A stretch of 64,000 nt of DNA from Algivirga pacifica (GTDB lineage: Bacteria; Bacteroidota; Bacteroidia; Cytophagales; Flammeovirgaceae). The stretch spans positions 62,001-126,000 of the forward strand of contig NZ_BAABJX010000032.1 in assembly GCF_039543525.1 (NCBI RefSeq), given 5' to 3'. This document shows positions 19,882 to 28,339 of this stretch, piece by piece (positions within the stretch are counted from its first letter, which is position 1; the number at the start of each line of letters is the position of its first letter). The notes below the pieces were generated by a model. That model had not been told where the DNA came from and did no database searches. It was given only the letters and a program-made list of their open reading frames with translations. Made by a program: the position numbers and the translations under genes.

Positions 19882-20742
19882 CTATTCTGCCCACTTTCCC
19901 CACTCCATTTTTCTGGCAAACTGATCATCATACCTCCTTTCAAATGGTAAAATATGATGCTTAATTCCCGACACTTTTGCCCACTGAATACTATTGAACC
20001 CAGCTCCCGTAAAAATACGATCGGCAAAAGGATAGAAATCTATCGCCGGAAAATAAGGGACTACCTTTACCCCATCCATCTCTACGGCTTCCATGGTTAT
20101 CAAAATAAAACAAGGGTCTATACCCTCTATTAGGGCTACTTCTTGTGCATAATCTGCTAATGCTTCTACTTCTTCTTGAGGGGTAGAATGTACCAACAGC
20201 CATAAAGGTTTCTGAGATTCACTTTCAGACAAATAATCCGTTAATGATATAGTACACACAGGTAAGGTCTTTGGCCATGAAAAGGCTAGAACTTCCTTTG
20301 AAGTTACTGATAGGTAATCCAAATGCTCCTGCTCCAAGGACTCCATCAGTAAGGCTTGCTCAAAGAACAAGGGAACATTAGGGAGCTTGGGTTGGTAAGC
20401 CTGCCACTTCAGCCGTCTACATACCCATAGCAAAGGAATTTCACCTAGTAAATCCTTTGTCAGCTCCCCCATGATCCCTGCCGGAAAGGTATCAATCATG
20501 ATTCTATCCGGAGTATAATCAATCAACACTTTTCTCAAATATTCCCTTAACCCAAGAATATCCTTCTCCAAACTCGAGGGAACCTGTATGCATACTGAAC
20601 TCGGAAAAATTTTAGTAGCCCAATGAGAAGCCGTCAGTATCCTATAATCGTTCACCTGATACGTATCCAAAATCACCTTTGCCCTACTCAAATGCCCTAG
20701 CCCTCCACCAAGACAATAGTACAATACCTTTTCTGCTCTCAT
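19882..20742 (-). CDS. MurG-like GT-B glycosyltransferase
   Basis: A 286-residue protein with the glycine-rich GT-B start YYCLGGGLGHLSRAKVIL (residues 8-25), RIMIDTFPAGIMGEL, and a C-terminal FTGAGFNSIQWAKV plus HHILPFERRYDDQFARK. These resemble the acceptor loop and nucleotide-sugar region of MurG-type transferases, in a shorter protein (MurG is about 360). No signal peptide or membrane segment. Its start overlaps the stop of the upstream GT4 gene by 4 bases (20739-20742), so the two are translationally coupled and probably act on one glycan. Substrates are unknown. Confidence 0.7.
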   Translation of the reverse strand: MRAEKVLYYCLGGGLGHLSRAKVILDTYQVNDYRILTASHWATKIFPSSVCIQVPSSLEKDILGLREYLRKVLIDYTPDRIMIDTFPAGIMGELTKDLLGEIPLLWVCRRLKWQAYQPKLPNVPLFFEQALLMESLEQEHLDYLSVTSKEVLAFSWPKTLPVCTISLTDYLSESESQKPLWLLVHSTPQEEVEALADYAQEVALIEGIDPCFILITMEAVEMDGVKVVPYFPAIDFYPFADRIFTGAGFNSIQWAKVSGIKHHILPFERRYDDQFARKMEWGKWAE

Positions 20743-21857
20743 GGAGTCACTTTCAAATCGTTAAAATAATGCAGGTAATTATCCACTTCCTGTACAGTAG
20801 TATATGCTGTTGTAATTTTATATTTCAATTGCTCACCCAACTGTTGCCTACCTTCTTGAGATAGCTCATCAAAACGAAATAAACGATCCCTCAACTCCGT
20901 AATATTTCCCGCTTCAAATAATAACCCATCTTTTTCATGCTCCAGTACATCCCTCATCCCATCAATGTCCGAGGCAATAACCGGCACTCCCAATGCCCCT
21001 GCTTCCAGCATCACATTAGGCATTCCCTCATAAAAGGAAGGAATCATCAGTGCATCCATCCGAGGGTAATATGCCAATAGCTCATAACGGTCTAAAAAGT
21101 CATAACAAGAATACGCCACCTCTGCCTTTTCCAGCAGTATCTGTTCTGCTTCTCCCAACTCACCTACTAACAATAAGTGAAAACGACTTCTAAGGTTTGG
21201 AGTATTTAAGGCATTGATCAGTAAGGGTAATCCTTTTTTAGCTTTCAAATGCCCTACAATCCCCAAACATAGCTTATTATTCACTATACCTCTTTTCCAA
21301 TCTAATGCTCTTTCAAACTCAAAAGGGGTAGGTTGCCACTCCTCCACATCTATACCATTAGGGGTATAAACCACATGCGCTTCCGGAAAAAACGCTTGTA
21401 TTCTCTCTGCTTTATCTTTACTGACTGATGCAACAAAACTTGATTTATTCATCGCATCCTCCAATACTTTTCGCCTTCTGGGAGAAAATACCGCTACATC
21501 AAAGTCATTTCCCCGAACCATCGTTACCAAAGGTGCCTGTAGCCAGCTACTCAATACAGGCCCTCCAAGCATAGGCAAATACCCTCCAAAGGCGACCACT
21601 GCCTCGACTCCTCCCTTCTCTTTCTCCAATACATTCCATAATCGCTGAAGCGTATGAGCTTCACTCTCATAAACAGGCACTTCTATAAGCTTCCCTCCTT
21701 GCTGTTGCTCTGTGGTGACCTCTCGTACTCTTTCGGTCAGATGCACCACATCCACCTGAAGGCCTTTATTCCTCAAACCATATACTATGCGGTCACAAGA
21801 TTGTGCCATACCTCCTCTCAAGGGAGGGTAATTCTCAGTTAGCCAAAGTAGTCTCAT
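20739..21857 (-). CDS. GT4-family glycosyltransferase
   Basis: A 372-residue GT-B enzyme. The N-terminus MRLLWLTENYPPLRGGMAQSCD is the usual acceptor-side Rossmann start. The C-terminal half has GIVGHLKAKKGLPLLINAL and the GT4 EX7E motif region (PSFYEGMPNVMLEAGALG), followed by VIASDIDGMRDVLEHEKDG. It probably transfers a sugar from a nucleotide sugar, for an unknown surface polysaccharide or glycolipid. It is the first gene of a coupled pair with the MurG-like gene. Confidence 0.88.
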   Translation of the reverse strand: MRLLWLTENYPPLRGGMAQSCDRIVYGLRNKGLQVDVVHLTERVREVTTEQQQGGKLIEVPVYESEAHTLQRLWNVLEKEKGGVEAVVAFGGYLPMLGGPVLSSWLQAPLVTMVRGNDFDVAVFSPRRRKVLEDAMNKSSFVASVSKDKAERIQAFFPEAHVVYTPNGIDVEEWQPTPFEFERALDWKRGIVNNKLCLGIVGHLKAKKGLPLLINALNTPNLRSRFHLLLVGELGEAEQILLEKAEVAYSCYDFLDRYELLAYYPRMDALMIPSFYEGMPNVMLEAGALGVPVIASDIDGMRDVLEHEKDGLLFEAGNITELRDRLFRFDELSQEGRQQLGEQLKYKITTAYTTVQEVDNYLHYFNDLKVTP

Positions 21858-21908
21858 TTTTTATAGGTGTTAGCTATTAGTTGTTAGGGATTAGGATAGT
21901 AATTTAAA

Positions 21909-21929
21909 ACTCATCACTCATCACTCATC
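21909..21929. repeat. Short tandem repeat, three 7-base units
   Basis: The unit ACTCATC is repeated three times in the gap between the GT4 gene and the membrane protein gene. It is too short to assign a role. Confidence 0.6.
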
Positions 21930-21946
21930 ATTCCAAACTAAAATGA

Positions 21947-22909
21947 TCAGCTATCCAAAAAGCCATCCTCTGCAAGCTCATGCATCATAAGCAGTGTACT
22001 CTCCTCTTCAAATCCCTCATAATCGGCATCCTTAAACTGTCGCTTCTTTTGTTGTTTCTTAGATAATTCTAATTCCTGTACATATTCCAGAATACCAACT
22101 CGACTACATAAGTCCACCAGCTGATTGATAGCGTAGGTCAGCTCAATGCCTTGAATGTTTTTCCAATAAAGGGAAGATCGTATCTTTCGTTTTGACTTGT
22201 AATTCCACTTAATGCTATAATACTCCGAAGACTCTTCGATCAGTACCGGATACTTCCTTAACATGGAATCATTGACCAACTCTTTTTCTACTTGTATCTT
22301 AACGGTCAACGTATACTTATACTTGGATTTTGGTTTACGCCACCCTGCCCTTCGATAATCTCCGCTCAACTTATAGCTAAACAATAACTTCTCAGAGATT
22401 TTCATTTTCCCCAGGATAACAACAGGTTGGTAAATCTCATTCTTTTGAGACACCAATGACTCTTCTTCCAGTAACCCCAAATCAATACGTTGACTTAGCT
22501 TGGTTTTTAAGGTGAAATACTTTTTCAACTCTCTTGGTAGTGAAAATACATTAGAACGCAACAAAGGATAACGAATATACCTTGCCTTTGCATTCACCTT
22601 ACGTTGCTGCCGAATCGCAAACCATACGATAAGCAAACACCCCACATAAATCATAGCCGTATACAACCAACCTTCCAAAGTTGAGTACACATCCGTCAGT
22701 TCAATTAAACTGCTTAAAGGTATAATACTCAATACAAGCATGATAATCATTGTCACTTGTATATTATACCATAACTCAAAATGAAAGGAATCTACATACC
22801 GTTGTAACGGAGCAAACAGGGATTCCCACTCGGCCAACGTATGCGTACCTTGATAGCGACCTTTATCTACGATCTGCTTTTGGATTGGGTTCAATTGATC
22901 TTTGTTCAT
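21947..22909 (-). CDS. Membrane protein of unknown function
   Basis: I do not recognise this 320-residue protein. Two membrane helices are clear (about 48-68 and 80-99). The N-terminal 45 residues are soluble, and the long C-terminal part (100-320) is basic and beta-rich to about residue 270, then a Lys-rich helix (SKKQQKKRQFKDAD) and an acidic tail. It lies between two glycosyltransferase genes on the same strand, so a role in the same envelope pathway is possible. Its ATG (22909) lies at the edge of a GAGCTTCGCTC repeat whose flank reads into the start codon, so the leader is made of repeat DNA. Confidence 0.65.
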   Translation of the reverse strand: MNKDQLNPIQKQIVDKGRYQGTHTLAEWESLFAPLQRYVDSFHFELWYNIQVTMIIMLVLSIIPLSSLIELTDVYSTLEGWLYTAMIYVGCLLIVWFAIRQQRKVNAKARYIRYPLLRSNVFSLPRELKKYFTLKTKLSQRIDLGLLEEESLVSQKNEIYQPVVILGKMKISEKLLFSYKLSGDYRRAGWRKPKSKYKYTLTVKIQVEKELVNDSMLRKYPVLIEESSEYYSIKWNYKSKRKIRSSLYWKNIQGIELTYAINQLVDLCSRVGILEYVQELELSKKQQKKRQFKDADYEGFEEESTLLMMHELAEDGFLDS

Positions 22910-22950
22910 AATGTTTAATGGAGCTTCGCTCGTTGATGATGTTTAGTTGT
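22905..22950. repeat. GAGCTTCGCTC-family intergenic repeat, copy 1
   Basis: The segment shares GTTCATAATGTTTAAT, then GAGCTTCGCTCGTT, then a TGTTTAGTTG tail with copies at 47798-47887 and 49029-49068. The core GAGCTTCGCTC is itself a small hairpin. On the minus strand the repeat abuts and includes the start codon of the 320-residue membrane protein. Confidence 0.7.
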
Positions 22951-22996
22951 TGCTAAATAGAGAAATGACTTATTGAATTCGTTACACCCCATCTCG

Positions 22997-23060
22997 AATT
23001 GGAGCTTCGCTCCATTACAAGACATCTTAACTCGAGTTGATTGTTTATTGCACTCAATCA
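22997..23060. repeat. GAGCTTCGCTC core and inverted repeat, degenerate copy
   Basis: A second core, flanked as TTGGAGCTTCGCTCCATT, occurs near 23000. Just after it are ACTCGAGTTGATTG and its approximate inverse near 23053. It sits between the GT4 gene and the membrane protein gene. Confidence 0.5.
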
Positions 23061-23075
23061 ACATATCAACTCGAA

Positions 23076-24269
23076 TCAACGATTCAACTCACTGAAAGTG
23101 TAATTCAACGGTTCAACAGCTTCTTTGCGTAGTTGTCCTTCATATATACCCCCCATCCTATCTTCTAACGTATCCCACAAAAAATGTTTTTTCAAATGCT
23201 CATAAGCAGTCTTAGCCAGCTGCTGTCGATACGCTGGGTACTCCAACAGCAAACGGATTGCTCTACTTAACTCGGCAGGGCGATCAGCCCTTACCAAATG
23301 TCCCGTCTTTCCGTGGGTAATAAACTCCTCTACTGCTGGTATTCTACTCGCCACAACGGGTACCTGATGCGCCAAAGACTCAAAAATCTTAAGCGGAGAG
23401 CATCCTTGCTCTAAGTTGCGATAACATTCCGATAAGGGCGCAACGGACAGTAATGCACCTTGCAGCACAGCACTTAAAGCCGGTTTGGTCAACTGGTGAA
23501 ACCATAACACTCGATGCCCTACTCCATTTTTCCAGGCCATTTTCTGATACTCCCGACTATACTTCTCTTTCTGGGAGGCACACACCACTAAGTGTAAATC
23601 AGGAATATCTCTCAGGTAACTCATAGCTTGCAGTAATGTACCGAAACCCTGCCAGTCTTGTAATGCCCCAAAATAAACGATATAGTTATTCGGCAAAGAT
23701 GGTATCTGATAAGGACTTTTCTGAGGCAAATCAGCCCCATTAGGGAGGTATAAAATCTTATCTTCTGGAATCCCTCTCTTTATGATATTCTGACGAATCA
23801 CCTTGGAGGGACATAGCAATAGGTCTGCCTCTTCCATACAATATTGCTCCAACTCCTCCAGCTTTTTGAGCGTTGCCTTTCCAACAGCAGCGTATCGATA
23901 AGGAATTTCTATAGAAGGCCACCCGTTGACTTCAAACAAAACAGGGGCACTGACCGCTTGCTCCAAAATCGCCTGCCCTCCCCATATATCCCGAAAATGG
24001 TAAAAATCATAATACTGGGTAGCAGTCTGCTCCGACAGCCATTGTTGAAAAGCCTCTGCCCGATGTAAATAATTCGTCTGTTGACTCTCGAAGCTATGCA
24101 GTGTCTGATGTTCCAAAAAAGGAAAATGATCCGGTGTCCCTGATGCTAACGTATAAATTGACACCGCATCAAACACCTTGGCCATGGCCTTGGTCATATG
24201 ATAAATATGAGTGGCCGCTCCCTTGGGTGAAGGGTATAGATCAAAGGCTGTATACAGGGCTGTAGTCAT
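23076..24269 (-). CDS. GT4-family glycosyltransferase
   Basis: A 397-residue GT-B glycosyltransferase. The N-terminus has YTAFDLYPSPKGAATHIYHM, then CPSKVIRQNIIKRGIPEDKI and LPNGADLP, typical of GT4. The C-terminal half has YFGALQDWQGFGTLLQAM and GCSPLKIFESLAHQVPVVAS, where Glu-containing helices give the EX7E-like donor site. Probably it adds a sugar to the same glycan as the other two transferases. It is the most upstream gene of the minus-strand group, with a 250-base AT-rich region before it. Confidence 0.87.
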   Translation of the reverse strand: MTTALYTAFDLYPSPKGAATHIYHMTKAMAKVFDAVSIYTLASGTPDHFPFLEHQTLHSFESQQTNYLHRAEAFQQWLSEQTATQYYDFYHFRDIWGGQAILEQAVSAPVLFEVNGWPSIEIPYRYAAVGKATLKKLEELEQYCMEEADLLLCPSKVIRQNIIKRGIPEDKILYLPNGADLPQKSPYQIPSLPNNYIVYFGALQDWQGFGTLLQAMSYLRDIPDLHLVVCASQKEKYSREYQKMAWKNGVGHRVLWFHQLTKPALSAVLQGALLSVAPLSECYRNLEQGCSPLKIFESLAHQVPVVASRIPAVEEFITHGKTGHLVRADRPAELSRAIRLLLEYPAYRQQLAKTAYEHLKKHFLWDTLEDRMGGIYEGQLRKEAVEPLNYTFSELNR

Positions 24270-24522
24270 AGTAAAATAAAAAATGGCACAAACGAACCTA
24301 TCAAACTGAAGGGTAGATTTAATCAGTTACTTGTTGTATTATTTCCTCAAGGTACAAAAGTTTCACAATGGATATATAATGTTTTTCTAGTCTAGAGTAG
24401 ATCTCATGTGCTTGTATGAAACATCTTAAACCGTATACGGGACTGCCCTAGGATTTTCATAAAATAAAGTATTCTTTTAAAGTAACACTTATTTTTTTGA
24501 TAGAATCCATGCTATTTTTTAT

Positions 24523-25794
24523 ATGAAAACTAAAATCAATCATACCCCCAACATACCTATTTCGTCATTTATTGCTACCAAATTCATGGAGAGGTTCAGC
24601 TATTATGGTATCCGTTCCCTTATGGTACTGTACATGGTGTCTCCTGCCATAGGTATGTCCCAATCAGATGCTATTGAGGCATATGGGTTAATGCCAGGAC
24701 TTCTTCTCTTCTTTTACCTATTTGGAGCACTATTGGGAGACCTTGTTTTAGGCAATAAGAAAGTCATTCTACTCGGAGGAATATTGCAGGCAATGGGCGC
24801 CTTTACTTTTTGTATCCCCGAGATAACCATGGTATACGTTGCCATCATTTTGCATAGCTTAGGAAGTGCATTATTGGCTCCGAATATATTTGCAAGCTTC
24901 GGTAAGCGTTTACTATCCTATGATAATCCCAAACAAACGAGCTTTGGGTTTATGTCAATCTATATGGTCGCCAACCTAAGCGGCTTTATAGCGCCATTAA
25001 TTTTAGGATCAATAGCATCCCAAGAGCAGTGGAGTATAGCCTTTGTGATTATAGGAATCGTCAGTCTACTTTCCATAATTCCAATGCTTAAACTGCAAGA
25101 GCAAAAGTTTAAGGCAGTCACACAGCCTTCCACAAGTACCCTTATCGCTATTGCTTTGAAAATTATGGGGGCTTTTGTCATTACAGGGATTCTTTCTGCT
25201 AGTTACCTATTACTTGGAGATGTTTTCTATAAAGTTTCTTCTACTCTTGAATCGGCAACATCTTTTCAAATCAAGGCGAGTATGTGGACAGTTTTCAATG
25301 GGTTTGTTACCGTAGCCTTTGGGGTAATCCTACTTCTGCTATGGAGGTTCATTCATATTAGTCAGGCAACTAAGTTTATACTAGGATGTTTCTCAGCAAT
25401 TCTATCCTTTTTCTTCCTATGGACTGTTGCTCAAAATACAACAGATGAAACGGCCTTTCTATTCGTTTTGCATATCATTTTTGCGGGAATCGCAGAAGTA
25501 TTGATCTTCCCTACACTCTATATGGTGATTCTAGAAAAAGCCAATCCAAAATACATAACAATAGTAATCAGTCTAGGGATAATTGTTCTACAACATTTTT
25601 CGGGGATTTTCAAACCAATAATCAACACTAGCCCTTCCGAAGAGCAAGAGACAATGATCTTTCTTTTATCGGGCTTGATCCTGCTGATAGCGTTAGTTAG
25701 CCTATTGGTTTATAGACTCTTTTTCAGAAAGAACAGAGAAACGATATGGGTTGAAGATGAACGTATCGAGAAAGAGCAACAGGTACTTATTTAA
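24523..25794 (+). CDS. POT/PTR-family (MFS) peptide transporter, short form
   Basis: A 423-residue inner-membrane protein with about twelve helices. The POT signature is visible near the N-terminus (ERFSYYGIRSLMVLYM, residues 23-38), where POT proteins have ERFxYYGxR. Helix 2 ends GALLGDLVLGNKK, the MFS loop motif. POT proteins couple uptake of di- and tripeptides to protons. It is shorter than most POT members (about 450-550), which suggests missing extra helices rather than damage, since the start and end look intact. Substrate is unknown. The stop codon overlaps the outer arm of the large palindrome that follows. Confidence 0.85.
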   Translation: MKTKINHTPNIPISSFIATKFMERFSYYGIRSLMVLYMVSPAIGMSQSDAIEAYGLMPGLLLFFYLFGALLGDLVLGNKKVILLGGILQAMGAFTFCIPEITMVYVAIILHSLGSALLAPNIFASFGKRLLSYDNPKQTSFGFMSIYMVANLSGFIAPLILGSIASQEQWSIAFVIIGIVSLLSIIPMLKLQEQKFKAVTQPSTSTLIAIALKIMGAFVITGILSASYLLLGDVFYKVSSTLESATSFQIKASMWTVFNGFVTVAFGVILLLLWRFIHISQATKFILGCFSAILSFFFLWTVAQNTTDETAFLFVLHIIFAGIAEVLIFPTLYMVILEKANPKYITIVISLGIIVLQHFSGIFKPIINTSPSEEQETMIFLLSGLILLIALVSLLVYRLFFRKNRETIWVEDERIEKEQQVLI

Positions 25795-26028
25795 GAGCCT
25801 ACTTTCTACTTAGCAGTTTTAATTAAGATTGAATAATTAACCGGCACGCTTCTTACCTGAAGAGATAGGTGAAGACTTACCGTCCCTACCCGCCCCTATG
25901 TGATGTCACCCTTTCAGGGTTTTTATAAATAACCCCGAAGGGGTGACATCACATAGGGGCGGGATTTATTCCGTCACTATACGGAACATGACGGTTATTT
26001 TTTCAATCTTAATAAGCCCCAGGCTCTT
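25793..26028. repeat. Large nested palindrome (about 236 bp)
   Basis: Three pairs of inverted arms are nested around one centre: AAGAGCCT at 25793-25800 with 26021-26028; a 19-base pair at 25825-25843 with 25992-26010 (17 of 19 match); and a GC-rich 27-base pair at 25889-25915 with 25937-25963 (26 of 27). The loop (25916-25936) holds a further GGGTT/AACCC pair. I find no ORF inside. It is too complex for a plain terminator but may act as one for the POT gene. Confidence 0.8.
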
Positions 26029-26135
26029 TTATAAATACCGCTACGCAATGATCTATACTACTGTTTTTCTATCTAATAAATAATATACGTGGTATAATAG
26101 ATCGCCACAACGTGGTAATTCTAAAAGAGCCTGGG
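26018..26135. repeat. Inverted repeat sharing the palindrome's outer arm
   Basis: A perfect 14-base inverted pair (26018-26031 with 26122-26135) joins the right end of the large palindrome to a third AAGAGCC copy. The second arm continues into a CCTGGGATT/AATCCTAGG palindrome at 26131-26149. A further inverted pair (GTTGAGG/CCTCAAC) is at 26153-26178. The 26029-26235 gap holds nothing else that I can support. Confidence 0.6.
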
Positions 26136-26235
26136 ATTTTAATCCTAGGCGGAGTTGAGGGAAATATTCAACCTCAACTAAAACTGATCGATATATTACT
26201 TTTGTTGGCTCTAATAGAACATAAACTCTTGATTT

Positions 26236-26985
26236 TTAGCGTTCTAAAAATTTTTTTTTCATACACCACCACAATCCTCCAAGATACCCTCCCGTAATCA
26301 CTACTTCTCCAATAAGTACATTATCGCCCTCTTTAAGCTGTACTTGTAATACCTCCTCTATCATATCTAGCTTTACCTTAACGCCCTTACTTTCATATCC
26401 AACGTATTGAAAAGCTAAGATAGCATACCCCTCTTCTTTGAATAAATATTCTTCTATATCCAACTCGAAAACTCCATCAATATCAGATATAGCCCCAAAA
26501 GGAGTCTCTTTGACTCGAACGACTACTCCTGGTAATACCAGCTTATCCTTATCCGTAACCACTCCTCTGATCTTAACCAACGCTCCTTCCGGTACTTTTT
26601 GCTTCTCTTCTTCCTTCTGCCCCTTAGTCTTCGATGGACGATAATGTAATACCGCTTGCACAGGCTCCTGCCCTCTCCCCTCTTCCGAAATTCCTAAAAA
26701 TGCCAAAACACTTCCCAATACCGCTGCTGGCCAAAAACGATTTTTCTGCCTAAAAGGCTCACCCAAAGTCCGCAACTGATTGCTATGAAAATGACCACAT
26801 ACCCTTCCCTTATGGCTTTTGAAGTACACTTTGATTTCTTGGTCAGACATTTGGGTAAAATCCACTACGGTTTTGGCGCAATGGCCACAGTGCTTCCCTC
26901 CTGTTATAGGAGTCATGGCTTCCCAGCTTTCTTGGCAAGGATTGGGGATACTGAGGTGGGGTTTGGAGGAATGAAAAAGTCTCAT
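26236..26985 (-). CDS. Carboxypeptidase-like regulatory domain protein with N-terminal cysteine motif
   Basis: A 249-residue protein. Residues 28-66 have a conserved GGKHCGHCAKTVVDFTQMSD and later GRVCGHF, a CxxC motif plus third Cys that is common at the start of many Bacteroidota membrane proteins of unknown role. One membrane helix follows (about 84-100, FWPAAVLGSVLAFLG). Residues about 138-230 are a CarboxypepD_reg-like beta sandwich (RGVVTDKDKLVLPGVVV, GAISDIDGVFELDI), the domain found in TonB-dependent receptors. Function is unknown; the cysteine motif could bind metal. It stands alone. Confidence 0.75.
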   Translation of the reverse strand: MRLFHSSKPHLSIPNPCQESWEAMTPITGGKHCGHCAKTVVDFTQMSDQEIKVYFKSHKGRVCGHFHSNQLRTLGEPFRQKNRFWPAAVLGSVLAFLGISEEGRGQEPVQAVLHYRPSKTKGQKEEEKQKVPEGALVKIRGVVTDKDKLVLPGVVVRVKETPFGAISDIDGVFELDIEEYLFKEEGYAILAFQYVGYESKGVKVKLDMIEEVLQVQLKEGDNVLIGEVVITGGYLGGLWWCMKKKFLER

Positions 26986-27052
26986 AGGATTAAATTATTG
27001 ATTGCATTATTTCTTCAAGGCACTAAATTTTCAGGAGTAATGTAGTGGTAAA

Positions 27053-28339
27053 TCAATCCGACTTCCCAATCCAAGGCAATGGTTCTTCCCAATCCTCAGG
27101 TGCTTCTATCAATGCCCCCTGATCATCCCACTTCCAATGGTACTTAACCCTTTCCCATTGATACTTATAAACAGGTTGAAAGCCTTCTTCCATTACCCAG
27201 TCTAATTCCTTAATCAAATTATACTCATCTCTTGTATACTCCACTTCCCTCATCTCATCATGCTTATCATAAATCCGTTTTAATTGATGATTAACAGGTC
27301 CATATTTAGCTTTCTCCTCACTTGTAATCCAGGTAATTTCTTTTTCTACACTAAGAAGCTTTCCTTCCTGATCATACCTCACTGCTCCAGATGGGTAGCT
27401 TTTTCTTTTCAATATACCCTGCTCATTCCAGTGATAAGACGTATCTGCATTTAGCCAATAACGAAGTTGTCCATTCTCATAATACTCTTCTCTTTCCAGA
27501 TACTCCGAAACCCAATCGGATCGTGAACCATTAGGCTCAAAAGGATTTACATACACCTCTTTATAACTTACTTTCAAAGACTTTTCCCTCAGTAGACGAT
27601 TATCATCCAATAACAGTATTCGCTTAAACGTTGAGTCTTGTCCTCTGAAACGAATATACTCATAACGCAATATCCCATCTTCAAACCACTGTTGAGTGGT
27701 ATCCCCCCGCTCATATTCTGCTAATTGTCCAGAAGGAAAATAAACTTTCCTCCACTCTGGCTCTAGAAAATCGTCTGACAGATTGGTTTCTGTAAATTGC
27801 TCTTCCATTTCAAGGCTTCCATCCTCCCGAAATGTCATCCAATACCCTTCGATATAACCATACTTGTTTACACGATTAATTACTCTACCCTCATACACCT
27901 TATATTTAGGAGGTATGGTATCATAATAATACTCTGAATAAACAATTTCTTTTTGCTGAAAAAATATAGGGTAGTCATGCCCTTTCAATCCTCCTATCGC
28001 AAATCGTATTGAAAAACAACAACGACATTCACAGGGTTCTCCTATAAAAGATTCATAAGGTTGTAAATACAAACTACTCTCCTTCCAATACACAACCGGA
28101 TCAAATTCTGCACAACAATTATCTGTAAAGTTAACAGTGACCCACAACGTGTCTCCATAAAACTCTTGCTGTGAGATTCTATTTTTTAGGCGATAAGGGT
28201 CTAAGAATGTATCACAAGGCATACTTTCCCACTTTAGTAACTGTACCTCTTGCGCTTGTGCTATTACTATTTGCTGAAGCAGGATTACAGTAAAAAATAG
28301 ACTAAAGCGCATCATCATCTTAAAAACAGTTACTACCAT
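27053..28339 (-). CDS. Secreted protein with MORN/YwqK-type repeats
   Basis: A 428-residue exported protein. The signal peptide ends near residue 28 (QQIVIAQAQ); the start could be Met8 at 28318, which gives a neater signal. A Cys-rich stretch (CCAEFDP, CECRCC) lies at about 70-110. From about 150 the protein has MORN_2/YwqK-like units: IEGYWMTFREDGSLEMEEQF, VYFPSGQLAEYERGD, EYYENGQLRYWLNADTSYHW. Such repeats form beta sheets; proteins with them are often called YwqK antitoxins, but I see no toxin here. Function is unknown. The start overlaps the stop of the upstream gene by 7 bases, so it is coupled to it. Confidence 0.7.
   Translation of the reverse strand: MVVTVFKMMMRFSLFFTVILLQQIVIAQAQEVQLLKWESMPCDTFLDPYRLKNRISQQEFYGDTLWVTVNFTDNCCAEFDPVVYWKESSLYLQPYESFIGEPCECRCCFSIRFAIGGLKGHDYPIFFQQKEIVYSEYYYDTIPPKYKVYEGRVINRVNKYGYIEGYWMTFREDGSLEMEEQFTETNLSDDFLEPEWRKVYFPSGQLAEYERGDTTQQWFEDGILRYEYIRFRGQDSTFKRILLLDDNRLLREKSLKVSYKEVYVNPFEPNGSRSDWVSEYLEREEYYENGQLRYWLNADTSYHWNEQGILKRKSYPSGAVRYDQEGKLLSVEKEITWITSEEKAKYGPVNHQLKRIYDKHDEMREVEYTRDEYNLIKELDWVMEEGFQPVYKYQWERVKYHWKWDDQGALIEAPEDWEEPLPWIGKSD

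Noticed and set aside
26112..26297. Short plus ORF of 61 codons before the Cys-motif gene
   Set aside because: It is made of repeat arms and AT-rich DNA and overlaps the end of a real minus gene.
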